A DNA stretch of 30,354 bases from Prevotellaceae bacterium (GTDB lineage Bacteria; Bacteroidota; Bacteroidia; Bacteroidales; UBA932), in NCBI GenBank assembly GCA_031287815.1, contig JAITSM010000041.1:1-30354 (forward strand). Reading direction: 5' to 3'. This document shows, one piece after another, positions 7,876 to 14,430 of this stretch. The translations under genes were made by a program, and so were the position numbers. Numbering within the stretch: the first letter of the stretch is position 1; every line of letters starts with the position of its first letter. The notes under the pieces were generated by a model. It worked only from the letters and a program-made list of their open reading frames with translations, ran no database searches and was not told where the DNA came from.

Positions 7876-8463
7876 TTAGGGTTGTTTTTCCCAGACGTGG
7901 AGTATTTCACCGATGTACATTTTATGAAAATCGCTGGAAGGGTAGATGCGGGAAGGGATTTCGTACGTAGTGAATTTTTCCAGCCCGAAGAAATCCGCAT
8001 AAATTTTGCGGCATTCGATAATCAGCCGCGCTTCTTCAAAAGCCACATTCCCGCTTTCCAGGATACGTGGCGTCAGGCCGGCTTTTTCCACCTTGTTTAC
8101 ATCGCGCCCCGAAAGCGTGCCGCAAATTTGCAGGGCTTCGCGGTATTGTTCGTCAAAAAAGCAGAGCGTGAAACAATCCTGCGCTTCGGTAAATTCAAAA
8201 GTATAGCGTTGCGGGCGGACGAAACAAAAGGCCACCGGCTTGTTCCATAAATGCCCCAGCGCGCCCCAGCTGGCGGTCATGGTATTGAATTTTTCCTGCG
8301 TCCCGGCGGTAATCAGCATCCAGTCGTGGGACATCGCCTGCACGAAGTTGCCGGGAATTTCCTTGCTGTCGATTTCGGTAAATATTTTCATTGGCTCAGT
8401 AGTTGTCTTGTTCTGGCAGGCCGCGAACAATAAGGCGGCGGCGCATACGAGGATTTTTTTCAT
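7876..8463 (-). CDS. Flavin reductase-like (FMN-binding split-barrel) lipoprotein
   Basis: 195 residues from the ATG at 8463. An upstream in-frame ATG at 8496 would start before the lipoprotein signal, and the candidate -7 box (8501-8494) overlaps it, so 8463 is preferred. MKKILVCAAALLFAAC gives a signal peptide with lipobox FAAC, lipidated Cys16. The mature part matches flavin-reductase-domain proteins: DWMLITAGTQEKFNTMTASWGALGHLWNKPVAFCFVRPQRYTFEF, then FTLCFFDEQYREALQICGTLSGRD. This fold binds FMN and often reduces flavin for partner enzymes; the physiological partner here is unknown. The stop codon lies at the start of a TTAAAAGTAGTTAG-type repeat that fills the gap to folA. Confidence 0.85.
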   Translation of the reverse strand: MKKILVCAAALLFAACQNKTTTEPMKIFTEIDSKEIPGNFVQAMSHDWMLITAGTQEKFNTMTASWGALGHLWNKPVAFCFVRPQRYTFEFTEAQDCFTLCFFDEQYREALQICGTLSGRDVNKVEKAGLTPRILESGNVAFEEARLIIECRKIYADFFGLEKFTTYEIPSRIYPSSDFHKMYIGEILHVWEKQP

Positions 8464-8493
8464 TTTGTGTATCGTTTTAATGTTCAACGGGGA

Positions 8494-8501
8494 CAAATTT
8501 A
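8494..8501 (-). promoter_or_regulatory. Promoter -7 box of the flavin reductase-like gene
   Basis: TAAATTTG on the minus strand fits TAnnTTTG, about 30 bases upstream of the chosen start at 8463. A convincing -33 TTG is not seen. Confidence 0.45.
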
Positions 8502-8540
8502 CAACTTTATACCGGAGTAAAAAAATTTTTCAATAAAAAT

Positions 8541-8570
8541 TTGCCGTTAGAAAATAAAGTAATATATTTG
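8541..8570 (+). promoter_or_regulatory. Promoter of the second FISUMP gene
   Basis: -33 TTG at 8541-8543 and -7 box TATATTTG at 8563-8570 with 19 bases between. Transcription would start near 8575, giving a leader of about 215 bases. Confidence 0.7.
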
Positions 8571-8571
8571 C

Positions 8572-8675
8572 GCTGCCAAATTTTAAGGAAGCGCAACCTT
8601 GCCGGAAGCGGCGTAAAACATAATAAAGATTATTAAAAAAAGAAATTGCAGGCATTTTCTGCAACGACTGGCAGC
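8572..8675 (+). promoter_or_regulatory. Hairpin-rich 5' leader of the second FISUMP gene
   Basis: GCTGCCA (8572-8578) can pair with TGGCAGC (8669-8675). Inside are AAGG/CCTT (8585-8588 with 8597-8600), GCCGgaagCGGC (8601-8612) and TTGCAG/CTGCAA (8646-8651 with 8659-8664). The predicted transcription start falls inside the outer 5' arm, so only part of that stem may be made. It does not match a riboswitch I can name and does not resemble elements A-D. Confidence 0.35.
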
Positions 8676-8789
8676 AAAATAAAAAAATGCCGTGAGGGTT
8701 ATTTTATGAAGTGTTTGTATCCGTAAATTATTTCAAAATAGCCCGCCCGGCATAAGAAAAGAATAGTAACAAATAAATAAATAAAAAAC

Positions 8790-10010
8790 ATGAAATTCAT
8801 CTTCTTTTTCTTGACTTTGCTTGCGGGCATTTCGGCAAACGCACAAACATTAAATATCCGGGTCGCGCTATTTGATATTCCCAATAAAACGGTCGTTTGC
8901 GATCTATCGTGGACAGGGCGCAATGACCGGGAATTATCCGATGTGTGGGTATTTGTAGACTACATCAACGTTTCCGGTGGTATGCTTGTCGGCGAATGGA
9001 AGCCGGCAACCGTTACTGGCGCAACCATCACCAAAAGAACAATCGGTAATACTTTTATTGCTACGGTAGCCGGCAACAAGCGCGGCGTATGGGTTAAAAG
9101 CGTTATTCCCGGCGCCGATTTTACAGGGCAGATTACCATACAATTAAGCGACGTCCCCAAGCAATTTAATGTATGCGCTTATGCCAGCGATTTCCCGCCC
9201 TACATGACCGTTAAAAAAGACGCCTATATTTTACACGGCTCGCCTCCGTTTACACTCATAGACCTAGACGAAAAAACAACGCAGCAGGTGAACGGGAATT
9301 CCATTGACATATCCGGCGTAACTATTACGCCGGTTACCCTGACCGACCGGACAGGCTGCCCGGGCATTGTGTTCTGCCCTTACCCCGGCGATGATTTATT
9401 CATCGACGCTACGCATCTCTGCCGGCAACGTACCTCCGGCCAGCAAAACTGGGAAGCATGGATCAGAGACCGGCGGGATAATGAACTGTATAGAATTGTA
9501 CAGATGCCCGACGGCAAATGGTGGCTGGCGCAAAATTTGAAATATACCGCCAATGGAACGATGGGGGTACTGTTCCAGCAATGCGGCAAAGATTCCTGTG
9601 GCATATTTTATAAACAGGAAGAAGTTTTTAAAGAAAAGGGGAAGACCAACTACGCGGCCAACCGGCAAACCGTTTGCCCGGCAGGCTGGATACTGCCTAG
9701 CGTAGACCAGTGGGATAACCTGTCGAAAAAAATATCCTCCGTCCATGTAGCTGCATGGCGGGATTTACGAAGCTGGCAAAGCCCGTGCCCGATGAAAACC
9801 GACAAATACGGCTGGGCTACCAGAGGGAGATGCCCCATTGTGCATGAAAACACCGACGGTGATTCATGGCTTTCCACAAGCGGCTCTCGCTGGATCATCA
9901 TGCAGATCGACAACGGCCCCAACAATAAATTGAGTTGTAACAATGACCAGTACTGGAAATGTACCGTCTGCAGCAACACTTCGCAGGTTGCCATCCGTTG
10001 CATGCGGTAG
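8790..10010 (+). CDS. Secreted FISUMP-type protein, paralogue of the 3486-4958 product
   Basis: 406 residues. Signal peptide MKFIFFFLTLLAGISANA, cleaved before Gln20. The N-terminal domain (about 20-200) parallels the first FISUMP protein: LSWTGRN...VWVFVDYINVSGGMLVGEW, then IATVAGNKRGVWVK, QFNVCAYASDFPPYM, HGSPPF, and TDRTGCPG. It lacks the Ig-like insert of the paralogue. The C-terminal part (about 205-406) is FISUMP-like: MPDGKWWLAQNLKY, QTVCPAGWILPSVDQWDNL, a WLSTSGS segment and the ending AIRCMR. Cysteines are numerous and probably form disulfides outside the cell. The function is unknown. The stop codon TAG is the first word of a TTAGTC repeat. Element B follows 150 bases downstream on the same strand. 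Confidence 0.85.
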   Translation: MKFIFFFLTLLAGISANAQTLNIRVALFDIPNKTVVCDLSWTGRNDRELSDVWVFVDYINVSGGMLVGEWKPATVTGATITKRTIGNTFIATVAGNKRGVWVKSVIPGADFTGQITIQLSDVPKQFNVCAYASDFPPYMTVKKDAYILHGSPPFTLIDLDEKTTQQVNGNSIDISGVTITPVTLTDRTGCPGIVFCPYPGDDLFIDATHLCRQRTSGQQNWEAWIRDRRDNELYRIVQMPDGKWWLAQNLKYTANGTMGVLFQQCGKDSCGIFYKQEEVFKEKGKTNYAANRQTVCPAGWILPSVDQWDNLSKKISSVHVAAWRDLRSWQSPCPMKTDKYGWATRGRCPIVHENTDGDSWLSTSGSRWIIMQIDNGPNNKLSCNNDQYWKCTVCSNTSQVAIRCMR

Positions 10011-10130
10011 TCATTAGTCGCTAGTCGTTAGTCATTAGCCGTTAGCGTTAGTCGTTAGTTATAAGTTAAAAATCCAAAGTTAAAAGTGCCGGCGGCAGCC
10101 CACTTTTAACTTTTAGTTTTTAACTTTTAG
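10008..10130. repeat. Composite repeat: TTAGTCA words, then GCCGGCGGC core with TTTTAAC arms
   Basis: It begins at the stop codon of the second FISUMP gene with TTAGTC/CTAGTC/TTAGCC words (10008-10057). AAGTTAAAAATCC and AAAGTTAAAAGT follow, then the core TGCCGGCGGCAGCC (10087-10100) and inverted ACTTTTAACTTTTAG words to about 10130. The two TTAAAAG arms could form a long hairpin around the core. Confidence 0.8.
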
Positions 10131-10132
10131 CC

Positions 10133-10165
10133 TTGATGGTATTTAAAAATCTTTTTATATCTTTG
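10133..10165 (+). promoter_or_regulatory. Promoter of RNA element B
   Basis: -7 box TATCTTTG at 10158-10165; a TTG at 10133-10135 is 22 bases upstream. Its place relative to the RNA is the same as in elements A, C and D. Confidence 0.65.
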
Positions 10166-10169
10166 TCGC

Positions 10170-10333
10170 CCAATTACGTTCTTTGAACATTTTGGACGCT
10201 TTTATTCTTTTCAGGAAATCACGAAAATTTCATGATGATGTGAATAAAAAATCCACGCTGAAAACGTGGGCTTTTACTTGTACATCGTTAGGTATTCGTG
10301 AACCTCCTGAAAAATAAGTTTAGTCCACGTTTT
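10170..10333 (+). ncRNA. Structured RNA element B (four-copy family)
   Basis: The boxA-like GTTCTTTGAACATTTTG (10178-10194) starts 13 bases after the -7 box. The outer helix TTTTCAGGAAATCACGAA (10208-10225) pairs with TTCGTGAACCTCCTGAAAA (10295-10313), broken by AAAT facing AACCT exactly as in element A. Conserved ATTTC faces AGGTA. The inner helix ATGATGT pairs with ACATCGT, and the apical hairpin is ATCCACG with CGTGGGCT. The hairpin 3' strand AACGTGGGCT (10263-10272) is also complementary to the tail AGTCCACGTT (10322-10331). Helix bases differ from A but pairing is kept, while loops and the AAGTTTAG tail are nearly identical. The transcript may continue to the terminator at 10417-10489. 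Confidence 0.75.
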
Positions 10334-10344
10334 GAAATTTTATA

Positions 10345-10390
10345 CCTGCCCCAACCGCTCGGCACAGCGCAATTTTCACAGCAGGGCAGG
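10345..10390 (+). repeat. CCTGCCC/GGGCAGG inverted repeat downstream of element B
   Basis: CCTGCCC (10345-10351) can pair with GGGCAGG (10384-10390) around a 32-base loop. It lies between element B and the terminator and is probably on the same transcript. Confidence 0.45.
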
Positions 10391-10416
10391 CCCAATAAAA
10401 GGAAAGTTATGAGCAT

Positions 10417-10489
10417 AAACACAGGAACAAAACATATAAATTTAATTAGCAATGTATGGAAAGTTTATTAAATGTTTCTGTGTTTTTTT
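10417..10489 (+). terminator. Rho-independent terminator of the element B transcript
   Basis: AAACACAGGAACA (10417-10429) pairs with TGTTTCTGTGTTT (10473-10485) with one mismatch, followed by a T-run (10483-10489). The loop is long (43 bases). It contains most of a 20-codon ORF (10409-10471, MSINTG...), for which I see no other support. Confidence 0.6.
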
Positions 10490-10537
10490 AATACAAAGCC
10501 CCGTCCGGACAGGGCAGCGTCGCCCAAAGTGTAACCG

Positions 10538-10620
10538 TAAGTTAAAAACTAAAAACTAAAAACTAAAAGTTAAAAGTTCTGGCGGCAGCCCGCTTTTAAC
10601 TTTTAACTTTTAACTTTTAG
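10538..10620. repeat. Composite repeat with TTCTGGCGGCAGCC core and TTAAAAG arms
   Basis: Left arm of GTTAAAAACTAAAAACT words (10538-10577), core TCTGGCGGCAGCCCG (about 10578-10592), right arm CTTTTAACTTTTAACTTTTAA to 10620. The arms are inverted copies of each other, so the whole could form a hairpin of about 80 bases. Confidence 0.8.
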
Positions 10621-10636
10621 CTTCTCCATCCTGCTT

Positions 10637-10673
10637 TTTCCGTCAACGGAATTTTGATTTCCGTTGACGGAAA
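10637..10673. repeat. 15-bp perfect inverted repeat TTTCCGTCAACGGAA
   Basis: TTTCCGTCAACGGAA (10637-10651) and TTCCGTTGACGGAAA (10659-10673) flank a 7-base loop. Each arm is itself nearly palindromic. There is no T-run after the stem for either neighbouring transcript. A related hairpin with the same CAACGGA/TCCGTTG core is at 26878-26909. Confidence 0.65.
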
Positions 10674-10740
10674 TTCGGTTATTATATCCTATTGCCGTCA
10701 AAACGCTGCATCAAATATCTATGATTCTTCCGGCGGGGTT

Positions 10741-11160
10741 TTACCGTTTATTGAAAATGAGGCGAAGTTTTTGCGAAAGATACTGCTTAAACCTGTGGTC
10801 GGAACTGATTAAAATTATTTGTTCTGTGAGAGCTTGCGAAATAACGATGTGGTCGTTGGGGTCATTGTGCCCCTTTTGGGTAGTTAAAGCGGCATAGGTG
10901 GCAAGATGCTCTTCCTTAACGGGCAGCAACTCAAAATAGGCCGCTTTTATCGCGGGCAAGATATCTGCTGCTGTTTTCCACTTCTTTACCTTTATCCTTC
11001 CGCTGTTGTATAGATGAATAATTTCTTTTACGGTAGTGGTACTCACATAGAATAAATTATTGTAATCTTCCAGTATCTCTTGTACATTCCGCATCAGCTC
11101 TTGCCAATCGGAAAAGAAGAATACTACCGTCTGTGTATCTAAAAGGTAGCGGCGTTCCAT
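10741..11160 (-). CDS. PIN-domain toxin of a type II toxin-antitoxin pair (VapC-like)
   Basis: 139 residues. PIN nucleases cut RNA using a cluster of acidic residues with Mg. Here these are Asp8 (RYLLDTQ), Glu46 (TTVKEIIHLY), Asp100/Asp103 (HNDPNDHIVISQA) and Asp121 (ISSDHRFKQY), all in the expected order and spacing, so the nuclease should be active. It starts 6 bases after the antitoxin gene stop, so the two are co-transcribed. It resembles a PIN group common in Bacteroides and Prevotella. Its RNA target cannot be predicted. Confidence 0.88.
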   Translation of the reverse strand: MERRYLLDTQTVVFFFSDWQELMRNVQEILEDYNNLFYVSTTTVKEIIHLYNSGRIKVKKWKTAADILPAIKAAYFELLPVKEEHLATYAALTTQKGHNDPNDHIVISQALTEQIILISSDHRFKQYLSQKLRLIFNKR

Positions 11161-11166
11161 GATTAT

Positions 11167-11454
11167 TTATTTCATTACAGCCCGCATGTCCACTATTTCT
11201 ATATACGGAAAAAGGCCAAGTTTTTTCATCACCTCCGATCTTTTCGGGCCGGTAGGCTTGGGATAGTCTTTGAAGTACTCTTCAAGGGGTATTTTCCCAT
11301 TTTCGTCCATGTACCATCCTCCCTTATCGAGGTCCCTTTTCTTTCTTGCCGCTTCTGCCTTTGTGCTTGCCTTAGCCTTCACAGATGTTTTTGCTTTTGC
11401 CGACGCTTTTGTTTTCGCTTTTGGTGTTGTGGTTTTTGCCTTGTTTGTTTTCAT
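11167..11454 (-). CDS. Probable antitoxin with lysine/alanine-rich N-terminal tail
   Basis: 95 residues. The first 40 are almost only Lys, Ala, Thr and Ser in AKTKASAKAKT-type repeats, like a histone H1 tail. The folded part (about 41-95) has DKGGWYMDENGKIPLEEYF and ends PYIEIVDMRAVMK; the ending is, from memory, typical of partners of this PIN group. First in the operon, it should bind and neutralise the PIN protein. The basic tail could bind DNA or the toxin's RNA substrate, which is inference. A TATCTTTG promoter box lies 27-34 bases upstream. The tail is longer than expected for an antitoxin and may have grown by repeat expansion. Confidence 0.72.
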   Translation of the reverse strand: MKTNKAKTTTPKAKTKASAKAKTSVKAKASTKAEAARKKRDLDKGGWYMDENGKIPLEEYFKDYPKPTGPKRSEVMKKLGLFPYIEIVDMRAVMK

Positions 11455-11480
11455 AATGACTACCTTTTATAAATACGCTA

Positions 11481-11488
11481 CAAAGATA
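11481..11488 (-). promoter_or_regulatory. Promoter -7 box of the toxin-antitoxin operon
   Basis: TATCTTTG on the minus strand, 27-34 bases before the antitoxin start. It is divergent from the dnaB promoter about 40 bases away. Confidence 0.6.
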
Positions 11489-11525
11489 CTATTTAATTCA
11501 GAATTTCCCATTCTCCATTTTTTTC

Positions 11526-11533
11526 TACCTTTG
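11526..11533 (+). promoter_or_regulatory. Promoter -7 box of dnaB
   Basis: TACCTTTG ends only 17 bases before the dnaB start codon, so the mRNA leader would be about 10-13 bases. The CATTCTCCATTT repeat word lies where a -33 element would be. Confidence 0.6.
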
Positions 11534-11550
11534 CATAAAAATAAAACTTT

Positions 11551-13053
11551 ATGGCAAAAACGACCAAACCATCGGCGCCGAAACTGCGAACTATTGATTC
11601 GGTAGCGCTGGAAACAGGGAAAATGCCGCCGCATTCGCCAGACTTTGAAAAAGCGGTGCTGGGCGCATTGATGCTCGAAAAAGACGCTATCGTGGAAGTG
11701 CAGGAACTGCTGAAACCCGAAACATTCCACAATGAATTGCATGCAAAAATTTTCCGCGCTATCCAGGATATTAACCTGCGGCATGAACCGGTGGATATGC
11801 TCACCGTAGCCGAAGAACTGAAAAAGAAAGGCGAACTGGACGAAATCGGGGGACATTACTATCTCTCGCAACTGTCCATGACGGTGAGCTCGGCGGCGCA
11901 CGTGGAATACCATGCCAAACTGTTGTCCCAAAAATATATTCAACGGCAGTTAATCACCGCTTCCGCCGAAATACAGCGCGACGCCTTCGAAGAGGATATT
12001 ATCGTGGATGAATTGCTGGACGGCGCCCAGCAGAAAATTTTCGAAATCGCCGAAGGCAATATCCACCGCGAAACAGAACACGTCAAGATAGTGGTGGCAA
12101 AAGCGATGAAAGAACTGGAAGGCGTGCAAAACCGGGAAGACGGGCTGAGCGGCGTGCCTTCGGGCTTTTCGGCGCTCGACGGCATCACGCTGGGATGGCA
12201 GGCGTCGGACATGATTATTGTGGCGGCGCGCCCCTCTATGGGGAAAACGGCGTTTGTGCTTTCCATGGCGCGCAACATGAGCGTGGTGCACAAAATACCC
12301 ACCGCGTTTTTCTCGCTGGAAATGTCTTCGGAACAGCTTGTGAAACGCCTTATGGCCAGCGAATCAAAACTGGAATCGAAAAAAATACGCGGCGGAAAAA
12401 AACTGACGCAGGAAGAATGGGTACACCTGGAAAACAGTATCCGTACTTTCGACGAAGCCCCGCTGTATATCGACGACACGCCGGCGCTGTCGATTTTTGA
12501 ATTCCGCTCCAAAGCGCGCCGGCTGGTGCTGGCGCACGACATAAAAATTATTATCATCGACTACCTCCAATTGATGTCCGGGCCGCCGGAATTGCGGAAA
12601 GCCGTCAGGGAACAGGAAGTCTCCGCCATTTCACGCGCCCTCAAATCCATTGCCAAAGAACTCAACGTGCCGGTTATCGCGCTTTCGCAAATGAACCGCT
12701 CGGTGGAAATGCGCGGCGGCAACAAACGGCCGCACTTGAGCGACCTCCGCGAATCCGGCGCCATCGAACAGGATGCCGACCTGGTGCTGTTTATCCACCG
12801 CCCCGAGTATTATGGTATGACGGAAGACGAACAGGGCTTCCCTACCGCCGGGCTGGCGGAAATCATTATCGCCAAACACCGGAACGGCGAAACGGCGGAT
12901 GTGAAACTGAAATTTGCGCAGGCGGAATTTACCGACTGGGAAGCCGCACCCGACCCGGACATGCCCCTCCCGAAAAATACCACCACGACCTATCCGTCAA
13001 AAATGAATTACAACAAAACCTTTGACCTCCCGTCGTCCGACGCGCCATTCTAA
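11551..13053 (+). CDS. dnaB: Replicative DNA helicase
   Basis: 500 residues, standard length and no intein. The hexameric helicase unwinds DNA at the replication fork and recruits primase. The N-terminal domain (about 25-130, PHSPDFEKAVLGALMLEKDA) and linker are followed by the RecA-type ATPase. The ATPase shows Walker A ARPSMGKTAF (about 224-233), FSLEMSSEQLVKRL, Walker B IIIIDYLQLM (about 332-341), and ALSQMNRSVEMRGGNKRPHLSDLRESGAIEQDADLVLFIHRPEYY. The end NYNKTFDLPSSDAPF is typical of Bacteroidetes DnaB. ispD starts 12 bases after the stop, so the two are an operon. Confidence 0.97.
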   Translation: MAKTTKPSAPKLRTIDSVALETGKMPPHSPDFEKAVLGALMLEKDAIVEVQELLKPETFHNELHAKIFRAIQDINLRHEPVDMLTVAEELKKKGELDEIGGHYYLSQLSMTVSSAAHVEYHAKLLSQKYIQRQLITASAEIQRDAFEEDIIVDELLDGAQQKIFEIAEGNIHRETEHVKIVVAKAMKELEGVQNREDGLSGVPSGFSALDGITLGWQASDMIIVAARPSMGKTAFVLSMARNMSVVHKIPTAFFSLEMSSEQLVKRLMASESKLESKKIRGGKKLTQEEWVHLENSIRTFDEAPLYIDDTPALSIFEFRSKARRLVLAHDIKIIIIDYLQLMSGPPELRKAVREQEVSAISRALKSIAKELNVPVIALSQMNRSVEMRGGNKRPHLSDLRESGAIEQDADLVLFIHRPEYYGMTEDEQGFPTAGLAEIIIAKHRNGETADVKLKFAQAEFTDWEAAPDPDMPLPKNTTTTYPSKMNYNKTFDLPSSDAPF

Positions 13054-13065
13054 AAACAATTACCG

Positions 13066-13737
13066 GTGAAATATTCCGTAATCATAGTCGCCGGCGGCAG
13101 CGGGCAGCGGATGGGCGCCCCGACGCCCAAGCAATTCCTCCTGCTCGCCGGAATGCCCGTGCTGATGCACACCATCCGCCGGTTCCATCTTTTCGACCCT
13201 GCGATGCCGCTGGTGGTGACATTGCCGCCGGCGCATCTTTCCACCTGGACGGAACTCTGCGCCGTACACCGTTTCCGCTTACCGCACACCGTAACGCCCG
13301 GCGGCGGCACACGGTTCGACTCCGTGAAAAAAGCCCTCGACGCCCTCCCCCCAACGGAATGGATTGCCATACACGACGGCGTGCGCCCCTTCGTATCGCC
13401 GGAGCTGATTGCCCGCTGCTTTGACGCCGCCGAACAGCACGGCGCAGCAGCGCCCGCGCTGCCGCCGGCAGATTCCCTGCGCCTGCGGGAAAACGGCCAC
13501 AGCCGCCACGTGCCGCGCGAAAATTACTGCATGGTACAGACCCCCCAAGTCTTTCGCGCCGAATGGCTGAAAAACGCCTACCGCGCCCCCTTCCACCCCG
13601 CATTCACCGACGACGCCGCTGTCGTAGAAGCCGCAGGATACCCTGTCGCCCTCGTCGAAGGCAGCAGAGAAAACCTGAAAATCACCGAACCGCTGGATTT
13701 GGATATAGCGGAAATACTCGTGAAGGGTGAAGGGTAA
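13066..13737 (+). CDS. ispD: 2-C-methyl-D-erythritol 4-phosphate cytidylyltransferase
   Basis: 223 residues with a GTG start at 13066, 12 bases after dnaB. It joins CTP and MEP in the third step of the MEP isoprenoid pathway. Signatures are the nucleotide-binding loop VAGGSGQRMGAPTPKQFL (about 7-24), WIAIHDGVRPFVS, MVQTPQVFRAEWL and the ending FTDDAAVVEAAGYPVALVEGSRENLKITEPLDLDIAEIL. The last residues VKGEG and the stop TAA are read from a GTGAAGGGTGAAGGGTAAAG repeat, so the repeat defines the C-terminus. dxs of the same pathway is also in this window. Confidence 0.96.
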   Translation: MKYSVIIVAGGSGQRMGAPTPKQFLLLAGMPVLMHTIRRFHLFDPAMPLVVTLPPAHLSTWTELCAVHRFRLPHTVTPGGGTRFDSVKKALDALPPTEWIAIHDGVRPFVSPELIARCFDAAEQHGAAAPALPPADSLRLRENGHSRHVPRENYCMVQTPQVFRAEWLKNAYRAPFHPAFTDDAAVVEAAGYPVALVEGSRENLKITEPLDLDIAEILVKGEG

Positions 13738-13865
13738 AGGGTAGAGGGTGAGGAGTTAAAAGTTGGCTGGCGCCGGAGGCCAGTAGGCAGTCTTCAGTAG
13801 CAGTAGGCAGTGGCGGGCGCCTTTTTAATGGAGAATGGAGCGTTGAAAATTGAAAATTAGCTGGT
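13722..13865. repeat. Mosaic of simple-word repeats at the end of ispD
   Basis: Words follow one another: GTGAAGG/GTAAAGG (13722-13752), GAGTTAAAAG, core GGCTGGCGCCGG with GGCCAG (13763-13782), TAGGCAGT/CAGTAGCAG words (13783-13812), GGAGAATGGAG, and TTGAAAATTGAAAATTAG. At least four word families are joined, with one core between two of them. Confidence 0.8.
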
Positions 13866-13913
13866 GATTTCCTCCATGTTTTAAGTTAATATATTCTTTT
13901 ACCATTTTATTGG

Positions 13914-13968
13914 GGGCTTTCCCCCTTCCGTTGGCGACGCGCCGCCTTGCGAGGTGGGCGCGCCGTAT
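13914..13968. repeat. GC-rich hairpins downstream of element C
   Basis: GGGGG/CCCCC form a tight hairpin with a 4-base loop (about 13910-13924), and GGCGCGCC-type inverted segments fill 13930-13968. On the minus strand they follow element C. They may belong to its transcript or end it, although no clean T-run follows. Confidence 0.4.
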
Positions 13969-13990
13969 TTTGTGGGATTTATTAAAAAAT

Positions 13991-14137
13991 AAAAACGTGA
14001 ATTTTAGTTTACCATTCTGAGAGGTCTTGAGAAACCCACAACCGTAAAATAAACTAAAACCCACGTTATACACGAATTTAATACGGTTGTCGAAATTTCT
14101 CAAGTTTCTCAGAATTTAAAAAAGAACATTTTCAAAC
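13991..14137 (-). ncRNA. Structured RNA element C (four-copy family)
   Basis: Minus strand. A GTTCTTTT motif (14127-14120) lies 15 bases after the -7 box. The outer helix ATTCTGAGAAACTTGAGAAA (14115-14096) pairs with 14034-14014, broken by AAAC facing ACCT. ATTTC faces GGGT. Inner helix ACAACCGTA with TACGGTTGT. The apical hairpin is kept only through wobble pairs: AAATTCGTG with CGTGGGTTT. The 3' strand AACGTGGGTTTTAGTTTA (14067-14050) is complementary to the tail (14011-13994) over 18 consecutive pairs, two of them G-U, the longest tail pairing of the four copies. Confidence 0.72.
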
Positions 14138-14141
14138 ACTG

Positions 14142-14172
14142 CAAATATATTGCTTTATTTTTTATCTGCAAA
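14142..14172 (-). promoter_or_regulatory. Promoter of RNA element C
   Basis: Minus strand -7 box TATATTTG at 14149-14142 and -33 TTTG at 14172-14169 with 19 bases between, the same spacing as the element A promoter. Confidence 0.7.
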
Positions 14173-14202
14173 TTTTATTTCAAAATTAGTTCGGCGTAAA
14201 AG

Positions 14203-14322
14203 TAATGCGTGAAGGAGAAAGGGGGATGCGGCAAGGGGGATGGGGGATGCGTAAAGGGTGATGCGTGAAATGTAAAGGGTGATGAGTGAAGCGGCAATGG
14301 TGATGCGTGAAGCGGCAACCCG
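14203..14322. repeat. Degenerate GGGGGATGCG/AAAGGGTGATGCGTGAAG word repeat
   Basis: About 120 bases of joined purine-rich words (GGGGGATG, GTAAAGGGTGATG, CGTGAAGCGGCAA) without a reading frame. Nothing else is visible between element C and the 21-base tandem repeat. Confidence 0.7.
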
Positions 14323-14430
14323 TCATTTTTTGTTCCCATCGTTATGGTGTTTTAAGTTTATATTATAGTGTGCCGTTTCGTCCGGATTTTTTTTAATCAC
14401 CGTCCATTTAACTTGTCTTATTTCTATTTT

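Noticed and set aside
10664..10897. 77-codon plus-strand ORF
   Set aside because: Overlaps the PIN toxin antisense and part of an inverted repeat; no support.
13825..14103. 92-codon minus-strand ORF over element C
   Set aside because: It reads through the structured RNA and GC-rich hairpins; conservation there is better explained by RNA structure.
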